Source: Nostocoides sp.
Lineage (GTDB): Bacteria > Actinomycetota > Actinomycetes > Actinomycetales > Dermatophilaceae
NCBI GenBank assembly: GCA_016702415.1
Contig: JADJEA010000012.1
Location: 1-64,000, forward strand
DNA: 64,000 nucleotides
Reading direction: 5' to 3'
This document shows positions 21,267-31,733 of this stretch, in pieces; the stretch's first letter is position 1; every line of letters begins with the position of its first letter. The position numbers and the translations under genes are program-made. The notes below the pieces were generated by a model, which did not search any database, was not told the DNA's origin, and worked only from the letters and a program-made list of their open reading frames with translations.

Positions 21267-21493
21267 CGAGATCCACAACCACCGACACGCCCACATCCAG
21301 GTTGGACCGAGCAATCTCGCACACGATCTCGTAACCCAGGGCCCCACGGAGACCCCTGCGCGGTCGAGCGGGGTCTCCACGACATCGACGCGCAGATAGG
21401 CGGCGCGAAGTTCGGGGAGGAGAGCCCGCGAAAGGTGGTATTTCCCGTCCCGGGCAGTCCGCCGACCACGATCAATCGTGCGGGATCGACCAT
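21267..21493 (-). pseudogene. AAA-family ATPase/kinase fragment
   Basis: Starts MVDPARLIVVGGLPGTG with a P-loop whose lysine reads as Asn (GNTT). Blocks TPLDRAGVSVG, CEIARSNLDVG and VSVVVDLVNP from the same family (small P-loop kinases resembling zeta toxin or chloramphenicol phosphotransferase) appear in different frames. After about 75 residues it runs straight into R3, so the C-terminal half is missing. The repeat itself starts with the codons for NPLPI, so this gene may have donated part of the repeat. Non-functional. Confidence 0.6.
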
Positions 21494-21508
21494 GGATCCG
21501 TGCACGAG

Positions 21509-21751
21509 TCAGGACACCCGGAGAGGCTCGATCGCGTCAATCTGCCCCCTTGCACAATCCTGCGCCAACTCGATCTCGTAGCGAGATTGCAGGTTCAGCC
21601 AGAACTGCGCGCCGATACCGAAATACTTGCCCCGGCGCAGCGCGGTGTCCGCCGTGATCGCACGCTTGCCATGCACGATCTCGTTGATCCGATGCGGGGG
21701 CACCCCGATGGACACTGACAATTTGTGCTGAGTGATCCCGAAGGGGAGCAA
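21509..21751 (-). pseudogene. HigA-type antitoxin, lacking its first residues
   Basis: 80 residues: PFGITQHKLSVSIGVPPHRINEI (HTH), GKRAITADTAL, GKYFGIGAQFWLNLQSRYEIELA, typical of XRE-type HigA antitoxins of addiction modules. The usual N-terminal HPGEILREEFL stretch is absent: upstream in frame there is a stop after a TTG, and the sequence runs into the downstream end of the DUF262 gene. No HigB toxin gene is present. Either an orphan antitoxin using TTG or a truncated relic; I favour a relic. Confidence 0.6.
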
Positions 21752-21778
21752 TGATCGGCGTTTTCACAAGCGACAGGA

Positions 21779-23602
21779 CTAGAGCAGTTGTTCGGTTTCG
21801 AGGGCCTCATCAAGAGGCGGGAGAGCATCCTCGAGAACCTCGGACTCGTTGTCCGCCTGAACACCGAGAATCTCAACGAGCCTGCCGCGCAGCAACTCAT
21901 GCCTGGCACCGTAGAACTTCAGAAACTCCGTGACGCCGGCGGGCAGGTCGGCAGGCAACAAGTTCCTACTGATGTAAGCCGACCGGGCCGAGGGATCTGC
22001 CATCGTTTCCGAGGCCCATTCCGCGGGAGTCCTGGCGGACTTCGAGATGTTCTCCAGACCTTCCAACAGCTCCAAATTGGGCAGCCGGTCCTTCCGATCA
22101 ACGATCGCCGACTCGTCGTCACTCAAGCCAGCCTGTCGCAATGCGACTGCCTTGAGGCGGGCCGCGGGGAACACGTGATCCACATGGTGTTGGTTCCTTG
22201 TGTTCACGTGGTCAAAGAGCAGCGCGAGGAGCGGGAAAGCACGGGCATCGCCGTAACGGAGCTCCAAGAGGCTATTCACGAGCTCGGGCGAGGCCCGAAG
22301 CGACTTGCCACGGGCCGCCATCGTTCGCTCGAGTTCCTCGGTTGGGAATCCCGAAGGTCCGGCCTTGACGATGACGTCACGGATGGCACGCAGTAGCACG
22401 TCGAGGCCTGAGCCCCAAATACCGGGCATGATGAGTGATCTTAGGACCCACTTCTTGATTGCTGCGCGGTCCCCAGCGCTCCTTGGCTCCTCGCGGTAGG
22501 CCTGAGTGGCTTGCCGCTGGTGAAGATACTGTGCCACCGGAATCAGGACGCTGTTTGCCGAGAGTGAGGCGCCGGAAAGTCCGAAGTCGCTGAAGAGCCC
22601 CACAGCGACGCGGAGTGAGGCGGCGATGTCGTCCCACTGATCTGCAAGCTTGGCCATGTTCTCGGTCGTGAAGTTCTTGACCTTGAAACCGATGTCCGGA
22701 ATCCCGGCGAGTACCAGGCCCGACTTGAGGATGAGGTCCTTGGAGAACGCGAAACCGGCGCCCATCGAGTTAAGTTCATCAACGAGTCCGTGAACCTCCT
22801 GCCGGGCGTCGCGGTCCTTCCACTGCGCGGTGGCGATGCTTAGCAGCAAGTCGCTGTAAGCCAGGGCAGTGCCACCGGAGTTGACGCGGATGAAGATGTC
22901 CAGCACCCGCTCGATGTCCTGATCGGTCTCCTGGAAGAACTGAATTGAGTTATGGGCGTGAATCCGTTCCCAAAGTTGGCCGGCCATGCCAGCTGCACTC
23001 ACGTCATTCGCGACACCCCGCCGACTGAGTTCCAGCAGCAGTTCCATCAACTTTTCGGCCTCGTGGACCTTGGGGACGGGGAGCCAGTACGCCCGTTCCT
23101 CTTCAGGCATGGCAGTCAGCTGTGCTGGCTCAAGCCAGCGGAAGTCATACTCCAGACCGGCCGCATTCTCCGCAGCCTTACCGCTGAGATTCAGGTAAAG
23201 AGTCCGATCAGGGAAGTTCTCGCGGAACCGGGCATGGGTGTACTTCCTTTTCCACGCGAAGGTGCCCCGCAGGCCGATGTTCAGGGAAGTGATCCGCTGC
23301 TGGCCATCAAGGACGGCCGTGACATCCCGCGACGGGGGCGTGTCGAGTTGCGGGTTATGCCTGGCGTCGTACTCGCTGAACTTCTTGAGGAAGCCATAGA
23401 ACTTGAACTGCTTCGCGGTCTCTGGCGTTACCTTCCAGCTAAGGAAGCTGCCGATCGGATACCCGCGCATCACCGAATCAAACAGGCGAACAACCTGATC
23501 AGGCCGCCAGACGAACTCCCGTTGGATCGCCGGCAACACAAGGCCACCGTCAGCCACCTCTCGCAACGCTACGGCGATGGTCGTCTCCGGCAAGTACGGC
23601 AT
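21779..23602 (-). CDS. DUF262/HNH protein, GmrSD-like restriction enzyme
   Basis: Intact protein of 607 residues. The N-terminal DUF262 (ParB/Srx-like nucleotidase) domain shows LVLPAIQREFVW near residue 25 and VLDGQQRITSL near residue 100. The C-terminal DUF1524 HNH nuclease shows NQHHVDHVFP near residue 480. This layout is the single-chain form of GmrSD-type modification-dependent (type IV) restriction, which attacks phage DNA with modified bases. ATG 23602 is preferred to the TTG four codons upstream because GGAGG precedes it by five bases. It lies alone between decayed relics and ychF relic E. Confidence 0.85.
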   Translation of the reverse strand: MPYLPETTIAVALREVADGGLVLPAIQREFVWRPDQVVRLFDSVMRGYPIGSFLSWKVTPETAKQFKFYGFLKKFSEYDARHNPQLDTPPSRDVTAVLDGQQRITSLNIGLRGTFAWKRKYTHARFRENFPDRTLYLNLSGKAAENAAGLEYDFRWLEPAQLTAMPEEERAYWLPVPKVHEAEKLMELLLELSRRGVANDVSAAGMAGQLWERIHAHNSIQFFQETDQDIERVLDIFIRVNSGGTALAYSDLLLSIATAQWKDRDARQEVHGLVDELNSMGAGFAFSKDLILKSGLVLAGIPDIGFKVKNFTTENMAKLADQWDDIAASLRVAVGLFSDFGLSGASLSANSVLIPVAQYLHQRQATQAYREEPRSAGDRAAIKKWVLRSLIMPGIWGSGLDVLLRAIRDVIVKAGPSGFPTEELERTMAARGKSLRASPELVNSLLELRYGDARAFPLLALLFDHVNTRNQHHVDHVFPAARLKAVALRQAGLSDDESAIVDRKDRLPNLELLEGLENISKSARTPAEWASETMADPSARSAYISRNLLPADLPAGVTEFLKFYGARHELLRGRLVEILGVQADNESEVLEDALPPLDEALETEQLL

Positions 23603-23699
23603 GAGCTCCTCCAAGTGACGCCTGGCTACGGTCCGACCACCCTATCGTCCGTGCGAAGCTCGCGATGGAAAGTTGGCTTCGGCCCTGCACGACCGGAGC

Positions 23700-23720
23700 A
23701 AACCGAAATTCGACCGGGTT
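23700..23720 (-). repeat. ychF 3'-end relic E
   Basis: Minus-strand codons read NPVEFRF. Compared with the copy at 23952-23975, the differences inside VEFRF are all at third codon positions. It lies about 100 bases upstream of the DUF262 gene. The remaining bases 23603-23699 and 23721-23949 show no gene. Confidence 0.55.
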
Positions 23721-23949
23721 CTGTATATGAGACACATGACGTAACGCGTGGCTTCCCACACATTCACGAGTCGGGCGCTGCGAATCTCTCCTCCATGTTC
23801 CGGAGTGGCGATCCGATCGCTTCGAGGCCTCTCATGGTCGCGACAACTCAGTAGTCGTGTCGCCGCGAAACTGATCGCCCCTCCATGAGCCGGTCAGGCA
23901 CGGCCGGCGCTGGGCGGTGCTGGCCACCCCACACCGCACCGCCTAGCGC

Positions 23950-24025
23950 GGACTGAAGCGGAACTCGACCACGTTCCGTAGCCGATGGGCATCTGGTTCG
24001 GTTGATCGTTGATGATCGTCGTTGG
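23950..24025 (-). repeat. 76-bp direct repeat C with ychF 3'-end relic
   Basis: About 83% identical by eye to 28448-28523, same orientation. The core at 23952-23975 reads NVVEFRFS on the minus strand. A shared right arm follows (TAGCCGATGGGCATCTGGT, then TGATCGTCGTTGG). It lies 16 bases beyond the stop of the small CHAT partner gene, so C and D bracket the CHAT module. Confidence 0.75.
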
Positions 24026-24040
24026 GGGCCAGACGCCGGT

Positions 24041-24379
24041 TCAGGAACAGAGGGCACCGATGCCTCGCTTGATCAGGATCGCGGCGACGACGAAGGCGGT
24101 CGGCCGGTTGAGTTGCGCGCCCAGGACGTCCGCCAGGGTGGCGACGTCGACCATAGAATCCCCGAGGTCCGTGAGTGCGGGGTTCCCGCAGATCGCCTCC
24201 TTGAGGCGCTCCCGGTTCCGGCTGAGCCAGTCCTCGGCACGGGACATCAGGTTCTGCTGGTTCGAGTCCCGGGCCGGTTCCCCAGCCAGCGCCTCGCCCA
24301 ACTGGAGGAGCAGATCCACCTCGTTCGCGGATGCCGCCTGAGCCGCCAGTGCCCGGTCCGCCTCGGAGAGGAAAGTCAT
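24041..24379 (-). CDS. small partner protein of the CHAT protease, unknown family
   Basis: 112 residues, not recognised. The N-terminal half is helical and acidic (SEADRALAAQAASANEVDLL); the middle has RAEDWLSRNRERLKEAICG; the C-terminal end is hydrophobic with a basic interruption (RPTAFVVAAILIKRGIGALC). ATG at 24379 overlaps the CHAT stop by 4 bp (ATGA), so the two proteins are probably made together. It could be a substrate, inhibitor or membrane-active effector of the CHAT protease; the hydrophobic tail makes the last possible, but this is inference. Direct repeat C follows its stop by 15 bases. Confidence 0.75.
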   Translation of the reverse strand: MTFLSEADRALAAQAASANEVDLLLQLGEALAGEPARDSNQQNLMSRAEDWLSRNRERLKEAICGNPALTDLGDSMVDVATLADVLGAQLNRPTAFVVAAILIKRGIGALCS

Positions 24380-27300
24380 CGCTCTGCGCTTCCCTGCGCC
24401 GATGTCCCGACGCAGAAGAAGGCCGCCCAGTCGCGGGGGTCGGCGTACGGTACGGGGTGCATTAGGTCAGGGTAGTCCCTCCAGGACTGACGGAGGTGCT
24501 CGACCGGACGTGTCTCGAACCGCACCTCAGAGGCTAGGCCATCAACCCATGCCTCCAGATCACCGGTCGTCGCGGTACGCAGCCACCTGCGCGTCTGGCG
24601 CAGTGCCTCTTCTTCCCTCAGGGAGGGATCTTGCGCCCTCACCTGCAGGAACCTCGCCAAGGTGACGAACGCGACGGAGTCCCGGACCGGCCAGAGACTC
24701 GCCACGACGGCGGAGAAGCCCATACCCATCAGAGCTGTCGGAAGGCCGACGGACTCTTGAGGCACGGCCATTGAGGGTTGCCCCGACGAGCATGCCGCGA
24801 GGACCGCGATGCCCCTGCTGCGCACAGGCAGTCGCGCCAGGTCGTCGGCCGTAAGCCAGAGACCGGACTCCGGTGGCCCCAGCCGAAGGCTCCCACCGGC
24901 GTCCAGCGCGTGGACGGCGTGCCCGGAGAGCACGACGTCGCGGGCCTCGCCGAGCGCAGCCAGCAACTCGCCGGGCATGGTCGCCTCGGGTAGCACCTGG
25001 CAACCGGGCATTAAGGCGGCAGCCACCGCCATGTCCGATGCGGGGAAAGAAGGTCGTCCGCGTGAAGCGCCATCGCCAGCCCTCCTGTGGCCGCGTGGCT
25101 CGACGCGGTGGCTCGTCCTGCGGGGGCCAGAACGGTGCGCAACTGGACGACCTGGACGAGATCGTCGAGCGTCGCGGAGGAATCGGAGGCGGCGTGCAGG
25201 GGCAACGCGCTGACAAGTCCGGTCAGGACGAAGGCCCAGCGCGGCGGCACCTCGCCCGCCGCGCCCGTGACTCCCAGCTCCTTGAGCAGAGGGGCAGCCA
25301 CCGCTTTCCACAGCCAGGCACAGACGTCCGTGAGGGAGGCGTCCGGGTCCAACAGCTTCGCCACGTTCTCGGCCACGGATTCGTGCGAGAGCCCAGGAAG
25401 GTCGACGTGTCGCGGACGTTGCCCGCGGCGCAGCACGACCGCCGCCCCCGCGTGACGAGTCAGCGGAGTCTGCATGCCCTGGATCAGGTAGATCACGAAG
25501 GCATCCTCTGGCAACACGTCGAGCAGGTCCGTCGGCGAAGGACGGTCCCCGAGCAGCAGCTCTGGGTGCTGATGCCGCACCTCATGCAGCGACGCCTCAA
25601 GTTCCATAAGCGTCGCGGCAGAATCCGCATAGTCCCCGACGCCGTCCAGCGCGCGCCGCTGCGAGGCGTCGTACGCGGTCGCCGCCTTTACATACCGGGC
25701 CTCAAGCTCCGGCCCCACCAGACCGGCGGGAAGACCCGGCGCCCGGAGCCCCCGCAAGAGATGCCCCTGCAGCATCTCCACCGCAACCGCCGCCTCCACT
25801 GGGTCGTGGCCCAAGCGCAGCAGCAACAACGGGGCCAACCGAGCAAGGCGGCTCGTCAGCTCCGCGACCCGGTGACGCTGGGTCGGGGTCACGCTGGCGA
25901 TCGACTGCCTCCACGCGTCTTCGACCAGTTTGCGCACTCTCTGCAGCGCCACCTCGCGCGATACGAGGTGAAGTGACGACGCCTCCGCCAGCCGCTGCAT
26001 CGCGTTCGACGCGTACGCAGGCCGGTCCGGGTCGGGGAAGGGAGAGGAGTCGAGGGCGTCCATCTGCAGGCGAAACGATTCCTCGATTCTCGCTCGAGGC
26101 AGCGCACCAGCGGCGACAGCCTCGGCAATCAGCGCGCTCGCGTTCGTCGCCAGACCCGGGCGCATCGGGCCCGGCGGCGCCTCTTCCAGTGCCCGCATAG
26201 CCGCCTCTGCCGCGTCGCCGAGCTGGGACGCCGGGAGCAGTCCCTCGTGGACCGCCTCTGAGACGACGGCGGCGACATTGGACATCGCTTCCGGCCAGTC
26301 CGGGTTGTCTGGTCGCATCAGACCAAGCCCTTCCCGCGCGATCTCCACCGCATCCAGCAGTCGCGATGGCTCTGCCGTGCCGTGCCGCGCAGCCTCCGAC
26401 AGGAGAACGGCGACGTCGATCGCCACTCTGCCCCGGAGGGGATGCGACGGCGGCATGGACAGCCACATGCCATCGGTCAGTGACACGAGATTCACGAGCC
26501 GCCACGCTGGCACCACTCCGGCGCGAACGGCGGCCAGCACCCGTCCGACTAAATTGGCAGTTCGGGCGGGTATCGACGGATGTCCCGCAGGGGTAGCTGC
26601 CACTGCCTCCTCGGCAAGGTCCACGGCCTCCGCAAGGCCAGCCAGGGTTCAAGTCCGGCGCTCACGCCCATCCCTAGCCGATTGGCGAGGTTTGTGGCGT
26701 AACGCTGGCGGTCGGGGTGCGCCTCGGGGATCGCAGCCAGCGCATCCCGTGCGAGGCGGATGGCGTCCGGAAGTCGCGAGTGCGGCACCACTCCGGCGTG
26801 CATGCCCTCGGCCAAGAGGGAACTCAGATTGCTCGCGATGCCGGCCGAAGACGGATGCCCCGGAACGGCGATGGCCAGAGCACGATCGAGGTCACGGACC
26901 GCGTCCAGCAGTGCACCCGGCGGCAGGACGGAGAAGCTGACTGCCTGGGCAATCCGGTTGGCTCGGTTCGACAACAGCCAAGACAGGTCGTCCCCGCGTT
27001 CGTCCGCTACAGCTATGGCCTCGTCCTGTAGCTCCAAGGCCTCCTTCAAGTCCGCGACGGGAAGCTTCCCCGCCTCGATGGCAACCGCCATAAGGGATCC
27101 AAGGTTGGAGGCCCGTTGTGCTCGGACAGGAGAGTCCTCAGCAGTAAGTTCCCAGGCTGTGGTGTGGCAGGCCACTGCCTCCAGCAGAGCATTACCGTCG
27201 CAAAGGCCGGCGTCGACGGCCTGGCTAATCCTGTTCCCGAGGGTTGCCGACAGTCTGGCTCGGACGTCGTCGTCGACGGCGCTGATGGCGACGGCGTCGC

Positions 27301-28285
27301 GAGCGGCCGACAGCGCTTCCTCCAGCATCCCCCTTGAGCAGCGCCCAGCTTGGACGCATTCTCCTATCAGACCACTCAGGTTCGACAACCGCCCGGCCCG
27401 TTGGGGCGAACTGGGATCGGTCAGCTGGACGGCCCGTCGGGCCACCGCTACGGCGTCCGGCAGCAGCCACGCGGCCCCCGTGCGCTGCCAGAGCTCCGCC
27501 ATTTCGTTGCCCAGCTGGGAACAGACGACGTCCGGCGCATCGAAGTCGTCAAGGCCCTCGCCCCGGGCGAAGCCGTCGGCCAGGTTCCGGAGACGATGCT
27601 CGTATTCCGCGGCCTCCGGGCCTCGACCTCGTGCGGCCGTCACCAGGCCCCGCAGCTCCGACACCCAGCTTCCCAAGCCCGGCAGATCGCCAGATACTTG
27701 TGCCACCTGCTCGGCGGCGGGGAAGGCATCGTGCAGGTCAGGCTTGACGCAGATCCCTTCCAGCAACAGCCACACGTCCTCCCACTCCATGCAAGCCAAG
27801 GCGATTAACTGCTGGACGTCTACGGCGGTGGTGCCTGACGCGTGCGCGAGTGGCGGGATGAACAAACGGCGCAGGTCGTCGGACGAAGTTGGCGAGCGGC
27901 CAGCCAGAGCCGCGCCAGCGCGCACGAATTCGGGAACCAACCAGGTGGCCCCGGCCATCACCAGGTCGGCGGCGGTCGAGAGGATGGTGACACCGTCGCT
28001 GGCCTGGTCCTCGGTCAGACGCTCCAGCGCCTCCAGCACGGTGACCTCGTCAGCCGCTTCGTCGAGACCTGCCTGGGCCGCCCTCCTCAGGAAGCGGCCC
28101 AGCCGCTCAGCGCCCGTCGCGTCGCAGCGGTCCGCGATCACCGGGTGCACCAGTTCCGGGTGCTGCCGCAGGAACGGGAACCTCTCATCCCAGCCGTCCA
28201 ACTCGACCAGCTGGTCTGCCAGTCCTGAGACGGTGGCCAGACCCACGGGACCCCGAGATAGGGACGGAACCACAGCGCGCGCCAT
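24376..28285 (-). CDS. large TPR-like/CHAT protease (two frameshifts)
   Basis: About 1,300 residues when two indels (near 26645 and 25035) are repaired. The N-terminal third is helical without a known motif. From about residue 330 there are repeats of roughly 60 residues with the theme RLSNLSGLIGECVQAG, ATLGNRISQAVDAG and ASNLGSLMAVAIEAG, as in TPR-like CHAT proteins. The C-terminal CHAT (caspase-like) domain shows its dyad: His in VLSGHAVHA and Cys in VLAACSSGQ, then SLWPVRD. CHAT proteases serve in bacterial immunity and programmed death, often cleaving a neighbour. ATG 28285, after GGAAA, is the likeliest start; in-frame codons extend to 28438. Bracketed by direct repeats C and D. Confidence 0.85.
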
Positions 28286-28447
28286 TGTTTCCGAACGATC
28301 GTCCACACGGCAATCGTCCCCCAGACCAGCTCTTGACCGCCCGTCTATCGCGGAGGGGTGGACAACCAGCATCGCGTCGACAACGACCTGGACCGGCCGC
28401 TCACACCAACGCAGCGACCCAGCGAGGGGGACATCCAACTCTTGTGC

Positions 28448-28523
28448 GCACTGAACCGAGACTCGACCGCGTTTCGTAGCCGATGGGCATCTGGTGCCGC
28501 TGATAGTCCGTGATCGTCGTTGG
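28448..28523 (-). repeat. 76-bp direct repeat D with ychF 3'-end relic
   Basis: Mate of repeat C (23950-24025). Core at 28450-28473 reads NAVESRFS on the minus strand, one residue off VEFRF. It lies between the CHAT gene start and the end of the next module. The remainder of 28286-28568 shows no gene. Confidence 0.75.
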
Positions 28524-28568
28524 TTGCCGGGGATGTCGCTACAGCACCCGCTTGATGGTCGCTGGGCC

Positions 28569-29129
28569 TCAGTGCGAGTGGGGTGGCTGTTGGGCGGGGA
28601 GAGTGCTGCGGAGCTCGGCCGCGAGGGCCATCACCAGTTCATCCGGTATGGCGGGTCCCGGCCTGGCTTCCAGTTCGACCTCCCATGATGAGTCGACTTC
28701 GGCGACGCACTCGCAGTCCAGGTACTCCTCGGCTCCGAAGCACTGGTTCGCCAAAGGGCTTGAGAACTCAGGCGGCGCGAGCTTCGCGAGTAGGCGGATC
28801 ATCGGCGCCGTCACGTTTGCCGGTCGAGCCCGCAGGTCGGCCGCGAGCAATGCCGCGATCGTTTCGACAGCCGAGTCGACGCTGACAACGGGCGTTACCG
28901 CATACCTGTCGTACAGGCCTTGCACTAGCGGTTCGGTCACCCAGCCGCTGATGTCGGCGGGCAGGCCAGCGAGCTCCGCCACCTCCGCGTCCTCGAAACC
29001 ACTGAGCAGCAGCACGACAGCCAAGTCGACCCACCGCTGCGGCGGCAGCCATCCCTGCGACTCCATGGCCCGAGCAGCGCGCAGCACTTCGGCGAAGACG
29101 TCGTCGGACGCCCCCGCTCTCGTAGCCAT
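28569..29129 (-). CDS. unknown protein next to ychF
   Basis: 186 residues, intact, not recognised. The N-terminal half is helical (FAEVLRAARAMESQGWLPPQR, VDLAVVLLLSGFEDAEVAELAGLP); the C-terminal part has a Cys pair (LDCECVAEVD) and ends in His/Pro. No signal peptide or membrane segment. It follows another unknown gene by 3 bases and the two form the module closest to ychF. The domain style (small, acidic, solitary pair) resembles immunity proteins, but nothing proves this. Confidence 0.7.
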   Translation of the reverse strand: MATRAGASDDVFAEVLRAARAMESQGWLPPQRWVDLAVVLLLSGFEDAEVAELAGLPADISGWVTEPLVQGLYDRYAVTPVVSVDSAVETIAALLAADLRARPANVTAPMIRLLAKLAPPEFSSPLANQCFGAEEYLDCECVAEVDSSWEVELEARPGPAIPDELVMALAAELRSTLPAQQPPHSH

Positions 29130-29132
29130 GGG

Positions 29133-29594
29133 CTACGCCCCTAGCCTGCGCACTTCAAGGCGAGCGACGGCATCCCCGACAGCCGCCTCGTACTGCTCGC
29201 GATCGAAGACGAAAGGACCGAACCCGCCGTAGTCACGACCAAGCCTGAACGGCTGAGAGAAGTTCGACCACACAACACACGTCGGGCCCGCGTCCACCTT
29301 GGCCTCCAACGGCCTGCAGCCGACCTCTCGACAGTCACAGCCGAGCAGCCAAGCGGTGCCTGGACGTGGCCATTGACCATTGTCGAGGCCGAGCAAGTAG
29401 GCCCGAAGGTCGCCGAAGTTGAAGAAGGCTGCCACGAGCCCCCCATAGCCCCCGGGAGGCTCGTAGTTGCGAGTGACCTCGAACTCGGTCACCAGATCCA
29501 TCAGGGTGCGTCCGTTGACCACCGGGACCATGCTTGCAGGCGCCTCCTCCGTCACCTGAAGACTGATCTCATCCCCACGGGAACAGCGTCTCAC
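29133..29594 (-). CDS. conserved hypothetical protein
   Basis: About 153 residues. Motifs TLMDLVTEFE, YEPPGGYGGLV, WLLGCDCREVGCRPL and FGPFVFDREQYEAAV are ones I know from uncharacterised actinobacterial proteins; the CDCREVGC cysteine cluster could bind metal. GTG 29594 gives the longest form; an internal GTG reading VTEEAP (about 29552) is an alternative. The gene lies 75 bases downstream of the ychF stop and pairs with the following unknown gene. Confidence 0.65.
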   Translation of the reverse strand: MRRCSRGDEISLQVTEEAPASMVPVVNGRTLMDLVTEFEVTRNYEPPGGYGGLVAAFFNFGDLRAYLLGLDNGQWPRPGTAWLLGCDCREVGCRPLEAKVDAGPTCVVWSNFSQPFRLGRDYGGFGPFVFDREQYEAAVGDAVARLEVRRLGA

Positions 29595-29644
29595 TCAAGA
29601 CCCGTCTGCTGCCGAGGGTTGTCAGTTGCCGTCTGGACGGCACC

Positions 29645-30755
<1,111 letters not shown>

Positions 30756-30774
30756 GAGGACGAGAGTCTACCGG

Positions 30775-30780
30775 CGGGGT
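30775..30780 (-). promoter_or_regulatory. -10 element TAGACT of ychF
   Basis: TAGACT on the minus strand, 19 bases before the ychF ATG, giving a very short leader. Confidence 0.4.
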
Positions 30781-30920
30781 CGGCCGACCGATCCCAGCGT
30801 CCGACCCCGCCCCCGCCTCCCACTCCCGGACTTGCGGGCAACCCCGCACCCGCTTCCCGCGTCAGGCCAGGTGGGGTGCGGTGGGGCATCCCCGATCGCC
30901 CACAGAGGGAGTTGGGACCG

Positions 30921-31647
30921 ATGAACCGCCACAGGACGACACTTCCCGACCCAGCGCCGCGCGGCAGGCACCGCGGGAGGGGAGCACACGGCATACTCGC
31001 AGCGCTCACGGCGGCCGGACTCGCCACGGCGGGATTGACCGGCACGGCCGGAACCGCGTCCGCACCCGCCTGCGATGGGGCCTGACATCGGACATCGGGG
31101 ATGATCCCGGCGTCGGGAACGACCCGCGCCGTGCTGCCGATCTCGGCCACGGAGGTGCTCTCGGGCGGCGGGGATGCGACCTCGGCGACCCTCGGGCGAT
31201 GGAAGAACGGGCGCCTGACCGTCGTCCGGCTGCGCGGCATGGGCTACGTCCTCGAACTACGCGGGACCTGGTCGGATCTCTATGTCCACGCCACCGGCAC
31301 GGACTACCTCGACCACGTCTTCCACTTCGACGGCAGCAGGTTCACCGAATTGCGTGGCCTGCCCGACATCCTGGGCAGCTACGGCTTCATCAATGCCATG
31401 GAGGTGTGGGGCGGCACGGTCTATGCCTTCGGGAGCCGGTTCACGACCGTGGGCGCGCTGACCCAGGTCGTCAAATGGGACGGGCGCGCCTGGTCCTTCG
31501 TCGCCAACAACCTCGCCGATTCGGCCTACTCCGTCCCGCTGACCAGCGCAGTCAGCCCGAGCGGGGAGATCTATGTGGCGGGTGAGGACGTGACCGCCAT
31601 CCCGGAGTACCCGATCTGGCGCTCCCCCTGGCTCGGCAAGGTCGTCC
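30921..31647 (+). pseudogene. secreted beta-propeller-like protein, interrupted and truncated
   Basis: ATG 30921 begins a Sec signal (Arg-rich start, then ILAALTAAGLATAGLTG, cleavage after TASA). An in-frame TGA at 31083-31085 interrupts right after the signal, and the same frame continues with propeller-type repeats: TLGRWKNGRLTVVRL, VFHFDGSRFTELRGL and VVKWDGRAWSFVAN, spaced about 50 residues. The frame then runs into a large G/C hairpin and antisense of the alpha-galactosidase, so the C-terminal blades are missing. Either a decayed extracellular protein, or a shorter gene starting at 31101 without a signal. Confidence 0.55.
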
Positions 31648-31712
31648 GGGTGTGGGGGTGTGGGGGTGGGAGGGTGCCTGCGGCACCCTCCCACCCCCCC
31701 ACCCCCACACCC
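31648..31712. terminator. 31-bp hairpin between convergent genes
   Basis: Left arm 31648-31678 and right arm 31682-31712 are complementary with one mismatch and a 3-base loop. The left arm is G-rich (three to four G-tracts, possible quadruplex). It sits between the convergent propeller remnant and alpha-galactosidase gene and would stop transcription from both sides. No U-tract is present. Confidence 0.65.
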
Positions 31713-31733
31713 CTCGCTCGACGCCCACCTGGC

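Noticed and set aside
24258..24285. A T-arm-like string (GGTTCGAGTCC) suggesting a tRNA 3' end
   Set aside because: The flanking bases do not form a T stem or acceptor stem, and it lies inside the 112-residue CHAT partner gene in frame.
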